DNA of 64,000 nucleotides from Penelope pileata. Lineage: Eukaryota > Chordata > Aves > Galliformes > Cracidae. Position numbers and translations under genes: made by a program. The stretch lies in NCBI GenBank assembly GCA_013396635.1, contig WBMW01005475.1:186001-250000 (forward strand). Reading direction: 5' to 3'. Below the pieces are notes generated by a model, which was not told the DNA's origin, searched no databases, and saw nothing but the letters and a program-made list of their open reading frames with translations. The number at the start of each line of letters is the position of its first letter. Position 1 is the stretch's first letter. This document shows positions 24,120 through 35,500 of the stretch, piece after piece.

Positions 24120-24960
24120 CAGGAGAGTTGTAATTCAGCTTTCTTTGTTAAAAAAACAAAACAAAACAAAAAACACAAAACAACCCAAAACATAAACCAA
24201 CCCAAACATTTAACAGATTTGTTAACCACAGACGTAACAGAATCGAGAAGTACTAGAAAAAATACATTGCAGGAGACGTTTGGTTTCACAAGGCAGTTTG
24301 ATTAAGTTTCTGCTGGCTGGCAGCACTCGGTCAGCCATGGAATAGCTGTGTCGACAGGAACACAAACATCGTAAATAGCATTTACTGTAGAAGTATTAAG
24401 ACTAAAAGATATTTACCCCTTAAAATAAATAGAATGTCATCTACAGCAACATTTAAATTAGTAAAATTTTTTTTTAAAGCAACCAAATACAAAGAAATTG
24501 TAAATCGGATCTAGATTTTCTTCCGTAGGTTAAGATCTTTTTTTCTGTTTAAAAGAAAAAAGAAAAAAAAAAAAAACAAAAATAGGAGCTTTAGAAGAAA
24601 GGTCTCTCTGAGAAGCCCGATGGTTCGCTCGCAGTGACCCCCACCCTGCCTTTGTTCTGTGGGACAGCACCAGCCCTGTGTCCCCCTGCAATCCCCCCTG
24701 CAGGGCTCTGGGGGGGGACACAGCCCTGCTCTGCCCCCCGGACACACCAGGGCTTTCCTCCATGCATGAAATCCATCCCCGTGCAGGAGACGTGCCCGGA
24801 TCCCCCACACCACAGCCAGGCTGGGCACCGGCAGCCGAGAGCCTGCACGGAGGCGGATGTCACCGAGGGGAATAATTTTGGTGTAGATATAAAGTCTCTT
24901 TTAGGCCACTTAAAAATTAATTCAGTATTTAAAAAAATATTTTTCTCATCAACACTTAGC
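24120..24960. other. AT-rich island with A-rich tracts
   Basis: A block of strongly A/T-rich DNA sits abruptly within G+C-rich intergenic sequence. It has a long A/C-rich run at 24150-24210, an AATAAA on the plus strand at 24424-24429 and poly-A/poly-T tracts near 24470 and 24550. The interval 24610-24880 inside it is G+C-rich again. The minus strand reads like a vertebrate 3' UTR (T-rich, several ATTTA). It could be the far 3' end of SLC7A5, the end of an unannotated transcript, or simple low-complexity DNA. Confidence 0.45.
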
Positions 24961-25635
24961 AGCTGGAGGAAGCAACGCCCCTTCTCACGCGAGGAACGGG
25001 CAGTTAGAAGCAAAGAAAATCCTCTGGACATCGGTTCCTTCGGGGTGACCCAACCCAAGGGACATTTCCAACCCCCACATCTGGGTGGGGAGCGGCCACA
25101 CCGAGCTGGGAGCTCATGGCTGGACCCAGCCCACACCAGGCAGCGCCCGGCTCCCACCAGTTCCAGTTTGGATCATGTAAACTGGGAAGAAACTTCCCAA
25201 GCGTGGGCAAAACCAGCACAGGGCTGCAACCAGCAAAGCAACCAGCAGAGGAGAGACCCCGAGGAGCAATGTGCTGAGGTCTCGTGGCAGGGGAAGGCCA
25301 CTGGCAGAGCCATGGGGGATGATGCCCATCACGGGCCATGGGCCAACCAATGGACCACGGCTCTACAGACCAACACGGGGCTGCAATTTAGGGCTCTGCT
25401 GAGGTCATGATGGTGGCTGGCAAATCTCAGCACGACCCCCCGGGCTGCCCTTCCTCGAGCTGCAGCATGGCTTGGGCAGTTTCTAAATGGCAAACTCAGC
25501 AGGGGCCGGCGGTGCCGCGCTTCCCTGTGATGCCGTTGGGAACGGGGTCGTGCAACCAACTGATGGAAAAGCTGCGTCCCACCACAATAGCCCCAGCCAT
25601 TGTGTAAGGAGAGCGTTTGGCTGTTTTCTTCCTTT
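24961..25635. other. Unassigned stretch between AT-rich island and possible SLC7A5 3' end
   Basis: No gene or repeat was recognised. It may be intergenic, or distal SLC7A5 3' UTR if the AT-rich island belongs to that transcript. Confidence 0.5.
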
Positions 25636-25641
25636 TTTATT
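25636..25641 (-). terminator. Candidate polyadenylation signal (distal)
   Basis: TTTATT on the plus strand is AATAAA on the minus strand, preceded by AACAAC and followed by an A-rich stretch. If used, the SLC7A5 3' UTR would be about 3.9 kb. Confidence 0.35.
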
Positions 25642-26848
25642 GTTGTTAAAGCCTGGGAGCGCTGCAGCCACGGCTAAAGGCACCGGCACCATCAGACCGA
25701 GAGGAAAGCTTCCTGCAGAGCCAGAGCAGGGCTGCAGCACTGCAAACACCTTCACGGTGGTGGGGAAGGGCTCTGGGAACAGCACAGCACACAGAACAAA
25801 GCCGCTCCGCAGCACCTTCCATCCAGCTGAAGGGTCTTCAAAGTTTGTTCGAGCGCCAGAGTCCCTTTGAACTCAGCTACCCACAGAGGATGCCATTAGA
25901 ACACAATGGCGTGTTTACCAGAGCACAAGATCTGAGATGGCAAACACTGCAGGGAATTTAAAAAACAAAAGCAAAGTTTGCCCCTGATACTGGGCTGGGC
26001 AGGACAGGCCCCCTCTGAGTCTGGGGGAAGGTCTCACGTTCAGGATGAGGAACCCAAAGCAAAGCCATCAGCTCCTGCCTCCCTGCTGAGTGAATCCTGC
26101 AGGATGCTGTTCCCTAACTCTGAGACTCTGAAGACTCAAACCAAGCTGCCTCAAAGAAGAGCAATAATGGAAGGGGGTACAACAACCACTGCAGGGTGAT
26201 CGCTCGCAGCAATTCGCAAGCACAGACCCACGGCCGCGGCGAGCTCGGGGAATACTGCAGAATACTGTAACGGGAATCCTGTGCACGAGGTACTCATTTA
26301 ACACTAGCTGCTGCTGAGGGAGGTGAACTCACTGTGCTTGTGTGTGTCCTTTGTGGGAAGGGCCCATCTCCCTGGTGGGTTGTGCACAGATTACAGCGGG
26401 GTGACTGATCACAGGCTCCACAGAGCACAAGCCAACAGCGAAAACACCATAAAAATTCCACATCCAGTTCTGGGAATGGTGAGAAACTTTCTGTGAGAAG
26501 TCTCCACTGCTCCCCTCGCCCTCAGTGAGGCATCTCATTCCTCTTTAGAGGAAAAGCAGCAGCAAGGAGGTCTTTCATTGGGATGGATTCTCTCTTTCCA
26601 TACCAAAGCCCGGCGGGACGTGACCGTGGGCAGCAGACACTCCTGTTTGCTGAGCAGAGTTCAAGCTGTCGCCCTGGGCAGATGTTAGCAGCACTTTCAC
26701 CCCTTGGAGAAATTGCTTTAGTTGTGTTTCCTTTTAAAATGCAGTTCAGTCTTATCCCCTTATTGATTATCTCCCTAATCTCCAGCGTAAAACCTTCTCC
26801 AACAGCCATGCCACTAAGCTCCAGTGGAGGGGAACTATCAGCCTCAAT

Positions 26849-26887
26849 AAATCAGGGATAAAAGAAATCAGGGATAAAAGAAATCGG
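26849..26887. repeat. 16-bp tandem duplication
   Basis: AAATCAGGGATAAAAG occurs twice in direct succession, followed by a third partial and diverged copy. Confidence 0.85.
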
Positions 26888-27211
26888 GCTCTGAAAGGCT
26901 GAGACCTGAGCTGCAGCTGACCAAATTCAACAGCTGTGATTCTGTGCTGGTGCCTGGTTCAGGTTCTTCCTATCCATCTATTGCCATGGAAACGCTGGCG
27001 AGGTCACCACAAAATGGATGACATCAATGCCAGAGCCAGCAGGTTAGTAGCACTAAAGATAGATCTTCAGCAGCAAGTGGAAAGTAATCAAAGTTCTTAA
27101 AAAGCAAGCGAGCGAGTTAAGGTTTAATTAAGATCAGTTAATAAAAAAATAAATCTCAGTGTGACATCTCCTCTTTAAAACCAGTGTGAAAGGGTCACCA
27201 AGAGGATATCA

Positions 27212-27217
27212 TTTATT
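27212..27217 (-). terminator. Candidate polyadenylation signal (middle)
   Basis: A minus-strand AATAAA lies 2.3 kb after the LAT1 stop. The implied 3' UTR length is near that of the human transcript. Confidence 0.35.
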
Positions 27218-29213
27218 GATGGTCTTCATCACTGAAGAAACTCATAAAGAGATGCCCAAACCAAGCAACTCCCACACATCTGGGAGACTTGGACCCATTT
27301 CTGAGCTCTCTGTGGATTGGTCTTGAGTGCTAATGTACATAGGATTGAGGCGGTTGAGAGTTACAAACCCCTCTCCTCTGCGTCACAAGTAAATTCTGCT
27401 GGTTTATGTAACTAGCACTGAGAGCTCCTAAATTCAATCCAGGCCCTGCAGAAAACCAGTCCTGAGATCACACAGCCAAAAGACTGCAGCCCAAGTGGAA
27501 GGTGGGAGACAGGTCCTTTCCCCATCAAACAGGCCCAGCGTAAGGAGTGATCTCCCACCACCACCCTGCAAAAAACAGCCTTCAGCTGGAAGGGGATTCC
27601 TTGTTAAGGAAGGAAAATTTGAGTTCAGCATTTACAGTTCATGACCTTATTTATGCAAATGTTTCTCCACAGGCACTGGCTCTGAGATGCTCCAATTCAT
27701 TGCACATAGGTCCCTGAACAGCCACGCACTGGCCAGAACTCTGGGTACCTCTGCACTGCAGACATACCCAAACCAGCTGCAATTCTCCAGGGGTTAACTC
27801 AGCCCAAGCAGAGCTCTGCATCAACACATCTGAAGCACAGCTGAACTGGCTTGGGTATCTCTGTGCTGTTCTGCCATGGGATAAGCAATCTGACCACAAC
27901 GGTTTCAGCGTGACGATTGTCTCACCTATTCCTGCCTCAAAGCAAAGACGTGTGCCCAGCGAAGCAAGAGCAAAGAGCTGCACGCAGACACATTGACACA
28001 GCTGTGGTCATTGTCACACACACTGGGACAGAAGCTGCCACCTGCTATAAGGTAAATGCTTATTGCCTAAGAGCTTCTGACAAGGACAAAGCATGAGCTA
28101 GTAGTACCGTCGGTGTCCTTAATGCCTCTTCTTCCAAAATGACTCTATGCCAAGAGGAGAATCCAGCAGAAAGCATTAGCTCTTGGAGGATGCCGGCTTC
28201 CAAACAGCTTAGTTCACAACAATATGATAAGAGAAAGAATTCAACAACTCATTTTCGATAGCACAAGCACGAAGAAGATTTGTAACAGAGACCAGTGCAG
28301 CTTACTTTTGGGGAAAAGATGCGTTTGATTTCCAACTGACTGTCACCTGCAGTGCAGAGGCAATATGAGCAACTTGTTCAAGAAGCCTCCTGTCCCTGCT
28401 TCATTGAGCAGAACAGAACACCCACAGCAGACCAGGATTAAAGCAGGCCCCAGCCATCGGGGTATGAGCCCCTTTCTACCCCCCAGGCCCAGCTGGTCTC
28501 ATCTCCCCTGCAGGTAACAAGGCCTAAGGATGGGCACTGTGACAGGCAACATCCAGACAGAACCCAGGGAACGAGCCAGGAGAATTCCACCCATATTCCA
28601 TCCTTGTAATTGGCTTAAGGGCAAGCATCGATCACACAGAGCAGGGCTGCCTGCAGAGCAAAGCAGTGCTCACCCCATGCTGGATGACAGCCTGTCTACA
28701 CAAAACCATGGAGTGAGCAGGGTAAGGAATTGACCTTCTGCTAAGTTCTGCAGTTTCTGGGCTATCTGGGAAGAACTCCACTCCTGGGCCTGCTCCTGCT
28801 CCAGTGCTAATGCACAGGGCGAGCATTTTAGTGAAGGGCATCCCAGAGAACTGGCTCAACAGCAGGGACAGGGCGTGGGTCTGAGAGCTAAAGCCACACA
28901 ATGGCAGGGGACCAGACAGTGGAAGTCAGACGAGGCCTCCTCACACCTCTCTGACACTGATTCTGCTCTGCCTTGTCTCACCTCAATCATCACAGTGGCA
29001 CTCCCTGGACAGAATCCAAAGCACCAGCAGCACGTGTTTCGGTGTGAGCCTCTGCGCGTGTGAGAGCCAACACCAGCTCAAGCCCCCAGACAAACCTTGC
29101 TTCTCAGCCACCCCCCTTGAGCAGGTAAGGCAGGTGGCTCAGGCTCATTGCCAATTTTAGTTTTAAAAACCCTACAGTGAGCCCACACAGAACTGAGGTA
29201 CAGCCCCCAACAC

Positions 29214-29229
29214 CACACACACACACACA
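29214..29229. repeat. (CA)8 microsatellite
   Basis: Eight CA units read as (UG)n in an SLC7A5 transcript. The run is probably within its 3' UTR. Confidence 0.85.
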
Positions 29230-29410
29230 GAGGCCGGCTGCACTTGTTGCCATCGGATGCACAAGAAGTTGCCGACAGGAATTCCTCTTCCTGGCCCACA
29301 TTCGTACCAAGAGCTTCTCAGGCAGCAGGAGGGCTGGAGGAGGCAAGGCAGAGCAGGTGGCACGGTGTCAGACACGAAGCAGCTCTGACAGGGTGCTCCA
29401 GTGCCTAGGT

Positions 29411-29416
29411 TTTATT
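29411..29416 (-). terminator. Candidate polyadenylation signal (proximal)
   Basis: A minus-strand AATAAA lies only about 90 bp after the LAT1 stop codon, in the context CATAAATAAAACC. It could give a short-tail isoform. Confidence 0.4.
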
Positions 29417-29503
29417 TATGAGGGAACAGAAGCGTTTTCTCCTTGTGTCGTCTTAAAATAATATTGTGCGTTTCCTCGAGCTGAATGTCTCTGCTTTTCC
29501 TGC

Positions 29504-29559
29504 TTACGACTCCTGCGGAACCACTTCCATCAGTTTCTGGCACATGGCTGTTGCGTGGA
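29504..29559 (-). CDS. SLC7A5: SLC7A5 coding exon 10 (terminal)
   Basis: The acceptor is TTTTTCTCCTGTAG. The 56 nt encode FHATAMCQKLMEVVPQES and stop codon TAA (plus-strand 29504-29506). The human C-terminus, FSTTVLCQKLMQVVPQET, is the same length. Confidence 0.96.
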
Positions 29560-32500
29560 CTACAGGAGAAAAAGCAAAAAATGGGTCAAAGAGATTGCAT
29601 ACAGAGGGCCCAATGTATTTATCTCTGTTTCGGTTCATGACTCTTTGCCCCAAAGGAGCAGAGTATGCCTCTACCCTACCCACTGTGGTTCTGAGCAGGA
29701 TTAGTCCAAATACAATTTCAAACTTGAAAGCAAACAAACCACAGGCTGCTCTCCAGTCACGCCTAGAACTTGAGCATGTAACAGCAGAAGCTTTGCTCCT
29801 GCAAGCCAGGATGCTACCCTGTCCTGAGAGGCTCCTGTAACTCCTCCACACCGGTTTCTACTTGCATGGTGATCCAGCAACTGCATGTGGATGCCAGAGC
29901 TGTAAAGCAGTCCAAACTGAGTCAGGCACAATAGCAGGAAGGGGCAGAGAAAATACGAGCCGAAGCTTTTCCTTCCAATTTCAAAAACTTTGGCTGTATG
30001 TGCACACAGCTGCTTTAGACTCAAGGACGTGGGACACAACCAACTCAGCACAAGGCAGAGTTCACTGTGTGGATGCTGCATGGCACAGGGCAGGGAAGGG
30101 GCAAAGGAAGCACTTCAGATGCAAGCGTGCACAGGAAAGGTGCTAAACTGGAGGAAAGGTGCTAAACTGGAGCAACTATTTCTCCACCCATTAGCTAAAG
30201 TGGCTGATATATAAACACCTGTGCTTTCTGCTGCTTCACTGTGTATTTGGACACCATAAAATAAGCCTTGCCAGGTAAAACTAGCAGTAATTCGAAATGC
30301 ATGCATGCAAAGTTAAACTCGGATTAGCTGGAGGTGATCAAGTTATCTGCAATATCTGAATATATATCTGTTTAAAGTTCACATGTTTCTAATGGGCCAC
30401 TCGCAGGATTATCATTACAGGTATCTAGAATATTTTCTGTCTTATCCTTAAAAGCCTTTGGTAGAGGAAACTAATTAATATGATAATTTGCCTCCTAGGC
30501 ACAGCAAAAATGGCTTTTCTAGGAACTGAATCTAATACTCAGAATAAAAAAAAAGTGAGTGTGAAGGAAAAAAAAAGCATAATGAGCACTGTTAAACACC
30601 TGCTGCTTCTTCATAAAAAGCACCCAGCTGAGGCTGGGCACTTCTACTTGTCTGCTTTTCTAGGTCAGCCTGTTGCATGAGGGCTGGGAGACAGATGGTA
30701 GAGTTTAGTTACTTGGGCAACATGGATTGACTTTCTTGATTCAGTTGCTCAGACAGAGGTTCTGTGTGCCAAGCACAGCATTTCCATCCCTTCAAAATAT
30801 ACCATGGTGTAGACTCAGCTGTTGGAAAACCTTATACAAAGATACCTTAAAAATAAGCCTCGTAAGAGAAAACATCCAGGGGACACAGTTTTTTCCTCCC
30901 TCTGCTCTGCTGCCACATTTTGACCCCAAGCACAGCTTTGACTGGATCAGAAGTGTTAGCACTGGCTGAGCGATGAATTGGGACTAATTCTGAACTGACA
31001 GCAGTCAAATTTAGGCCAGCTGTGCTTGGACTGTTATGGTGTTACTTCTCGTCCCTCCCAACACCACTAGAGAGGTATTCTCTGCTGGCAAAGGCCTGAC
31101 CCTGTGCTTTTACAGGAGGCAGAAGGCAGCAAAGTGCTCATTGAATTATGCTCCACTGTGTAGCAACATCCAGTTCACCATGAGGAGTAAAACAAAGAAA
31201 AAAAATTTGGCCCAAAATTTGCAATTATCACAAGTCAAGGTACATTTTGGCTGCTTGGTAGATAAGGTAATTATCAGGTTAAAACTTGTCAGCATTAAAA
31301 GCATTGATCAGAGCCAAGGCACTGGAAGACTTCACTGCACTGACAGAGCCAGTGCTGCTAGCTGCAGCATGCCCACCAAGGCTGCACCCTTGCTCTGCCC
31401 TGGCAATACTTACAGATGCCTTGGAGAATCCACTTGGGCTTGTTTTGCCACCAGACCCCGAAGAAGTAGAAAGGAATCCCACTGAAGATGATTGCAAAGC
31501 CGATCCCGCATTCCTTTGGTGTCATCCAGAAGGAAACAGCAATGAGAAACAAGCAGGCCAGGATGAAGAAAATAGGCAGGCAGATGTTCACCTAACAAGG
31601 ACCAAAGGATAGATAAGAACTTCTCTCAAGAGAACAAGGAAAATCTTCCAGCAAGGTTTATCTAGCCATAAAGGCTGGGGAGGGTAGGACTCCATGTCCC
31701 ACCATGGACCCAACGTGGACAGGTAACAAATTAGCCAGTGCTCCACAGTGGTCCTGGAGAAAATGGGAGTAAGCTAACACCTAACACACACACAAAGAGC
31801 AAGCCACAACATGGAGAAGTAGCTTGCCAGGATGGCGAGAGCCTTTCTCAGCACCTGGTTTTTGACACCCAATAAAAAGCACCTGAACCAACAGCATCAA
31901 ATTCAGCAGCAGACACAGCCCAAGCCATAGCATCTTCTGCTTTCCAGGAGACTCTGCTACACTGCTCTGAGCACAACATCTGCTGAGAGCAGCCTACTCT
32001 GCCTTTAACTTTTTTTTTTTTTAAGGAAAAAATAAAACAACAGGAAACAAACAAAAAGAAAACCACACAAAGAGTTACTCTGGGAAGGCAATGATACAGG
32101 TCTGTGAGTTTGTTTCTCTTTGGCTCCCTGTTGCCTGGCAGAGACCTGAGTGTGCTCTGGGGGATGAGTGAGAAACATGCCTATAAGGAAGGCAGACATG
32201 CTTGTGGCTGACATGATCTTGGCCTCCTCCCAGCTGGGACACAGCACTGCCAAGCTGGCCAAGGACAAACAAAGTTCTCATCTCTGCAGGCATGGGTTTG
32301 TCTGCTTTATTAAACCATTCTAAGTGAATTCCACAATGGTACAGAGCATTTCACTGAGAGCCACAGCCTGGGGTTTGTCCTGGGGAATGTGTTAGTCACT
32401 GGGAGCTTCCTGCAGAACCACCCCACCAGGACACCCCATATCCTCCCAGGGCAACATTCATCCTGATGTTCCCATGGCCACAGCAGCTCTTCACCTCCAG

Positions 32501-35500
32501 GGCAGCAAGTGCACCCACCCACTTTTAGCAGATGTTGACGCAGCTGGGACACCTGTGTTAGCTACACAGCTCACACTTCCATAACCTTTCCCCTGCTGGC
32601 AATACACTTACAATCTCAGTCCCTTATCTGTACAAGTTCTTGCTGCACCTTCCCAGAGCTTAGGGACTTCCCTCAGCTGAAGCCTCTGAACACTCAAAAA
32701 GCTTCAAAGAGCTATTTCCAAGCTGGCAGAGCCATCCCACTGAGCACAAATGAAAAATCCCAGCACATGGAGGACTTGTGGACAGTTTCTGCACTGCTCT
32801 CACCCTGATGGGCCTTTCCAGCTCCGGCTTCTTGTAACGCAGCCACATCATGCCAATGATGGCCAGGGCCACACACAGCCAGTTGAAGAAGCTGAAGAAG
32901 TTGATGACTGAGAAAATATCGTTGGAGAAGGCATAGAGCAGGGTCATGACACACTGCATCCAGAAAAAAATAAAATAAGCCATTAGCAAAGAGAAAAGTT
33001 GGCAAAACTGCATATATCATAGCATTAAACATGGGAATTTTGAGAGTCATCTGCCAAAAAATGAATCAAGTTGATTACTTTTTTACTTATTTAAGCTATT
33101 TTCAATTGGTGCTTAGAATGATTCCTAAACAGAACTGGAATATAAGAATATGATGGGAAGGAAAAGGACCTATCCCCTCTCTTAGCAGCAAGCAGAAATG
33201 GCTTTTTGGAGCCCCTCTTCAACCACTCTGTTGGGATTCCATCCCCAATCCTTTTCTCAATACCAGGTTGACACTTCTCATGTCACAGACCCCAGTGCTT
33301 ACCGTAAAGACAAGGGATGGTACAGGAGTGAGAAGCCTAGGGTGAATCATAGAGAGAATGGAAGGCAAGTGTCCTTCTCGGGATCCAACGAAGAACAGCC
33401 TGAGGGACACAGAGCAGTTATCACCCACTGCAACCTTAAGCCGTGGGCTGGGGTTTGTCTTCTGCACAAAACAAGCAGGGACAGCCCCAAAAGATATATT
33501 TATTATAAGCAAACAATTAAGTGACTTTCCTAAGGTAACCTGGGAGACACGCGCCAGACCCGGAACCTCCTCAGTCCCTGTCCTGCCCCGTCCTTTCTCC
33601 TCATTCTAGAGAAATTCTCAGCCCCAAAGTTTCGTAAGTTTCTGGTTTTCATTAAAGCCACTTTCTTTCTCAGGCAACGCCAATGAGCTCCAAGCCTGTA
33701 TTTGTTTATGTTCTAATAACTAGAACAGGACTTTGCCTGAGGAACAGAAGACTAGGACCACTGCAAGGCTTTCTTTTAAATTGGATATGGTTTTAAAGCC
33801 TTATTTTTTTTCCATCATTCCCCATGTGGCCTCCAGACCCTTCAGACTTTGTGTCTACCCACAGCTGCTCTTTGGAGGACAATTATTCCAAACCAAGAGG
33901 CATCAAACACTGCTTATAAACAAACCTCACGAAACCAAGCAAGAAACCTACCGGGAAGAAGTGAAGAGGGATCCATTAACGGATCCAAAGCACGATAAGC
34001 CAACAAAGACAGGTATGATCCAGGCCATGACGCCAAGGTGGTAATTCCCAAAGTCCTAAATGGGGTCAACAAGAAAGGCACATCACACCCAAATGCCCAA
34101 GAGAAATCACAGTTGCCTATGAAGGTTTAACATTTTCAGAAATCCAACCTAAAGGACGAAGCTGTCACCTGATGGCCCCGACCAACTTGTCCTGTGCTGG
34201 GAGATTCCCCCTGAAGCAGTGAACCATCCTGGTCACACTGTTTGCAAGGTCACACCATGCTGCTCACTTCTGAAGCAGTCAGGATTTCTGACCCCCGTGG
34301 CATTTTAATTAATAGAGGTATTATTTCTCTCCCTTAATTAAAACAAGGAAGATACAGAGAGTAGATGGAAGATACAGAGAGGAAGATAGAGAGATACAGT
34401 TCAGTATTGACTAGGTGACCTTTTCCCATAAATATCACGCTCGGGTAACTGATCATAAGTCATGAGGCCAGCAGCAACTTAGTCTATTTATGAATGAGGA
34501 GCAGCACAAACTGACCGCCCACCCTCCCACTGTCTGTGATTAATCCCCCTGGTATCACATTGTTCCTCCCTGCTCCCGTCACAGTTGCTCTTTTATCTTT
34601 TTATCTCCTGTCAAACAACAGCTTTTTTTNNNNNNNNNNNNNNNNNNNNNTTTTAAATAAGCAGCCATGATCAGCATGGGACAAACTAGGAGATGTATGC
34701 AGAGATTGGAAGTGCAACCTAACCAGCCCTGGAAACCAGATGAGTCACATCAGAAATGCACCTACCACAGCCACAGCTTCAGACGTCAGCATCTGCTCCG
34801 TTGACAGGGTTGTGAAGTAAGCCAAGTTTGTCAGCACATAAACCAAAGTGACTACAGGTAGTGAGATGATGATAGCCAGAGGCAGGTTTCTAGAAAGAAA
34901 ATATAAATTGTAACGGAGCTCTGCAGCTCAGAAGAGATTCAGACACGAATGCTGAAGGCTCACGCTGCAGCCCTTCTGTGCTCGCTCAGAGCTGTAGCAG
35001 CCATTCTGCTCTCCCATGGCTCCCCAGCACATGCAGTGTCTCAGTCACACTCTGCTCCTCCAGGAGAGGAGAAAATGCCCACACAGGCACAGCCCAGAGG
35101 CTGACAGATGTGGAGTGAAGGATCATGGCAGAAGGGATTTTTTACATGGGGAGAATCTGGCTGTCTGGGCAAGCAGCAATCACTGCAAAGGCAATCAATT
35201 AAAAACAAAACCCCACGCCTGTTGGTAGCTAGCGGCACACGCATCCTCTTCTGGACAAAGGAGAAGCATTTGTGCTGGTGGCTTTCTTGTGGGAGATGGA
35301 AACATCAAGGATTGAGTTGGCCCTTTTTAAGCTCTAATTCCATGCAGCTGGTTGGACTGCAGGAACTTGGACAAAATGAGTTCAGACACAGGCCGAGTGG
35401 GTTTGTACAGACAAGGCTGTGTCGGCACAAATTTGCCTTTCCCAATAGTCTGGCCTCATTTGTGAACAGAAACTGAAAAAGGAAACCCTGCTTGATTCCA

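Larger units (their letters stand above)
25636..29503 (-). other. SLC7A5: Probable SLC7A5 3' UTR region (end uncertain)
   Basis: Sequence immediately 3' of the LAT1 stop codon contains no other gene. Human SLC7A5 mRNA has a 3' UTR of about 2.9 kb, so a comparable tail is expected. Candidate AATAAA signals on the minus strand lie at 29411-29416, 27212-27217 and 25636-25641, implying tails of about 0.1, 2.3 and 3.9 kb. Which is used cannot be told from sequence. The region contains a (CA)8 run at 29214-29229 and a 16-bp tandem duplication at 26849-26880. Confidence 0.5.
34056..34765 (-). other. SLC7A5: SLC7A5 intron 5, containing an assembly gap
   Basis: This GT-AG intron is about 710 bp as written. 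It contains GATACAGAGA-type short repeats at 34347-34400 and an unresolved gap at 34630-34650, so its true length is unknown. Confidence 0.85.
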
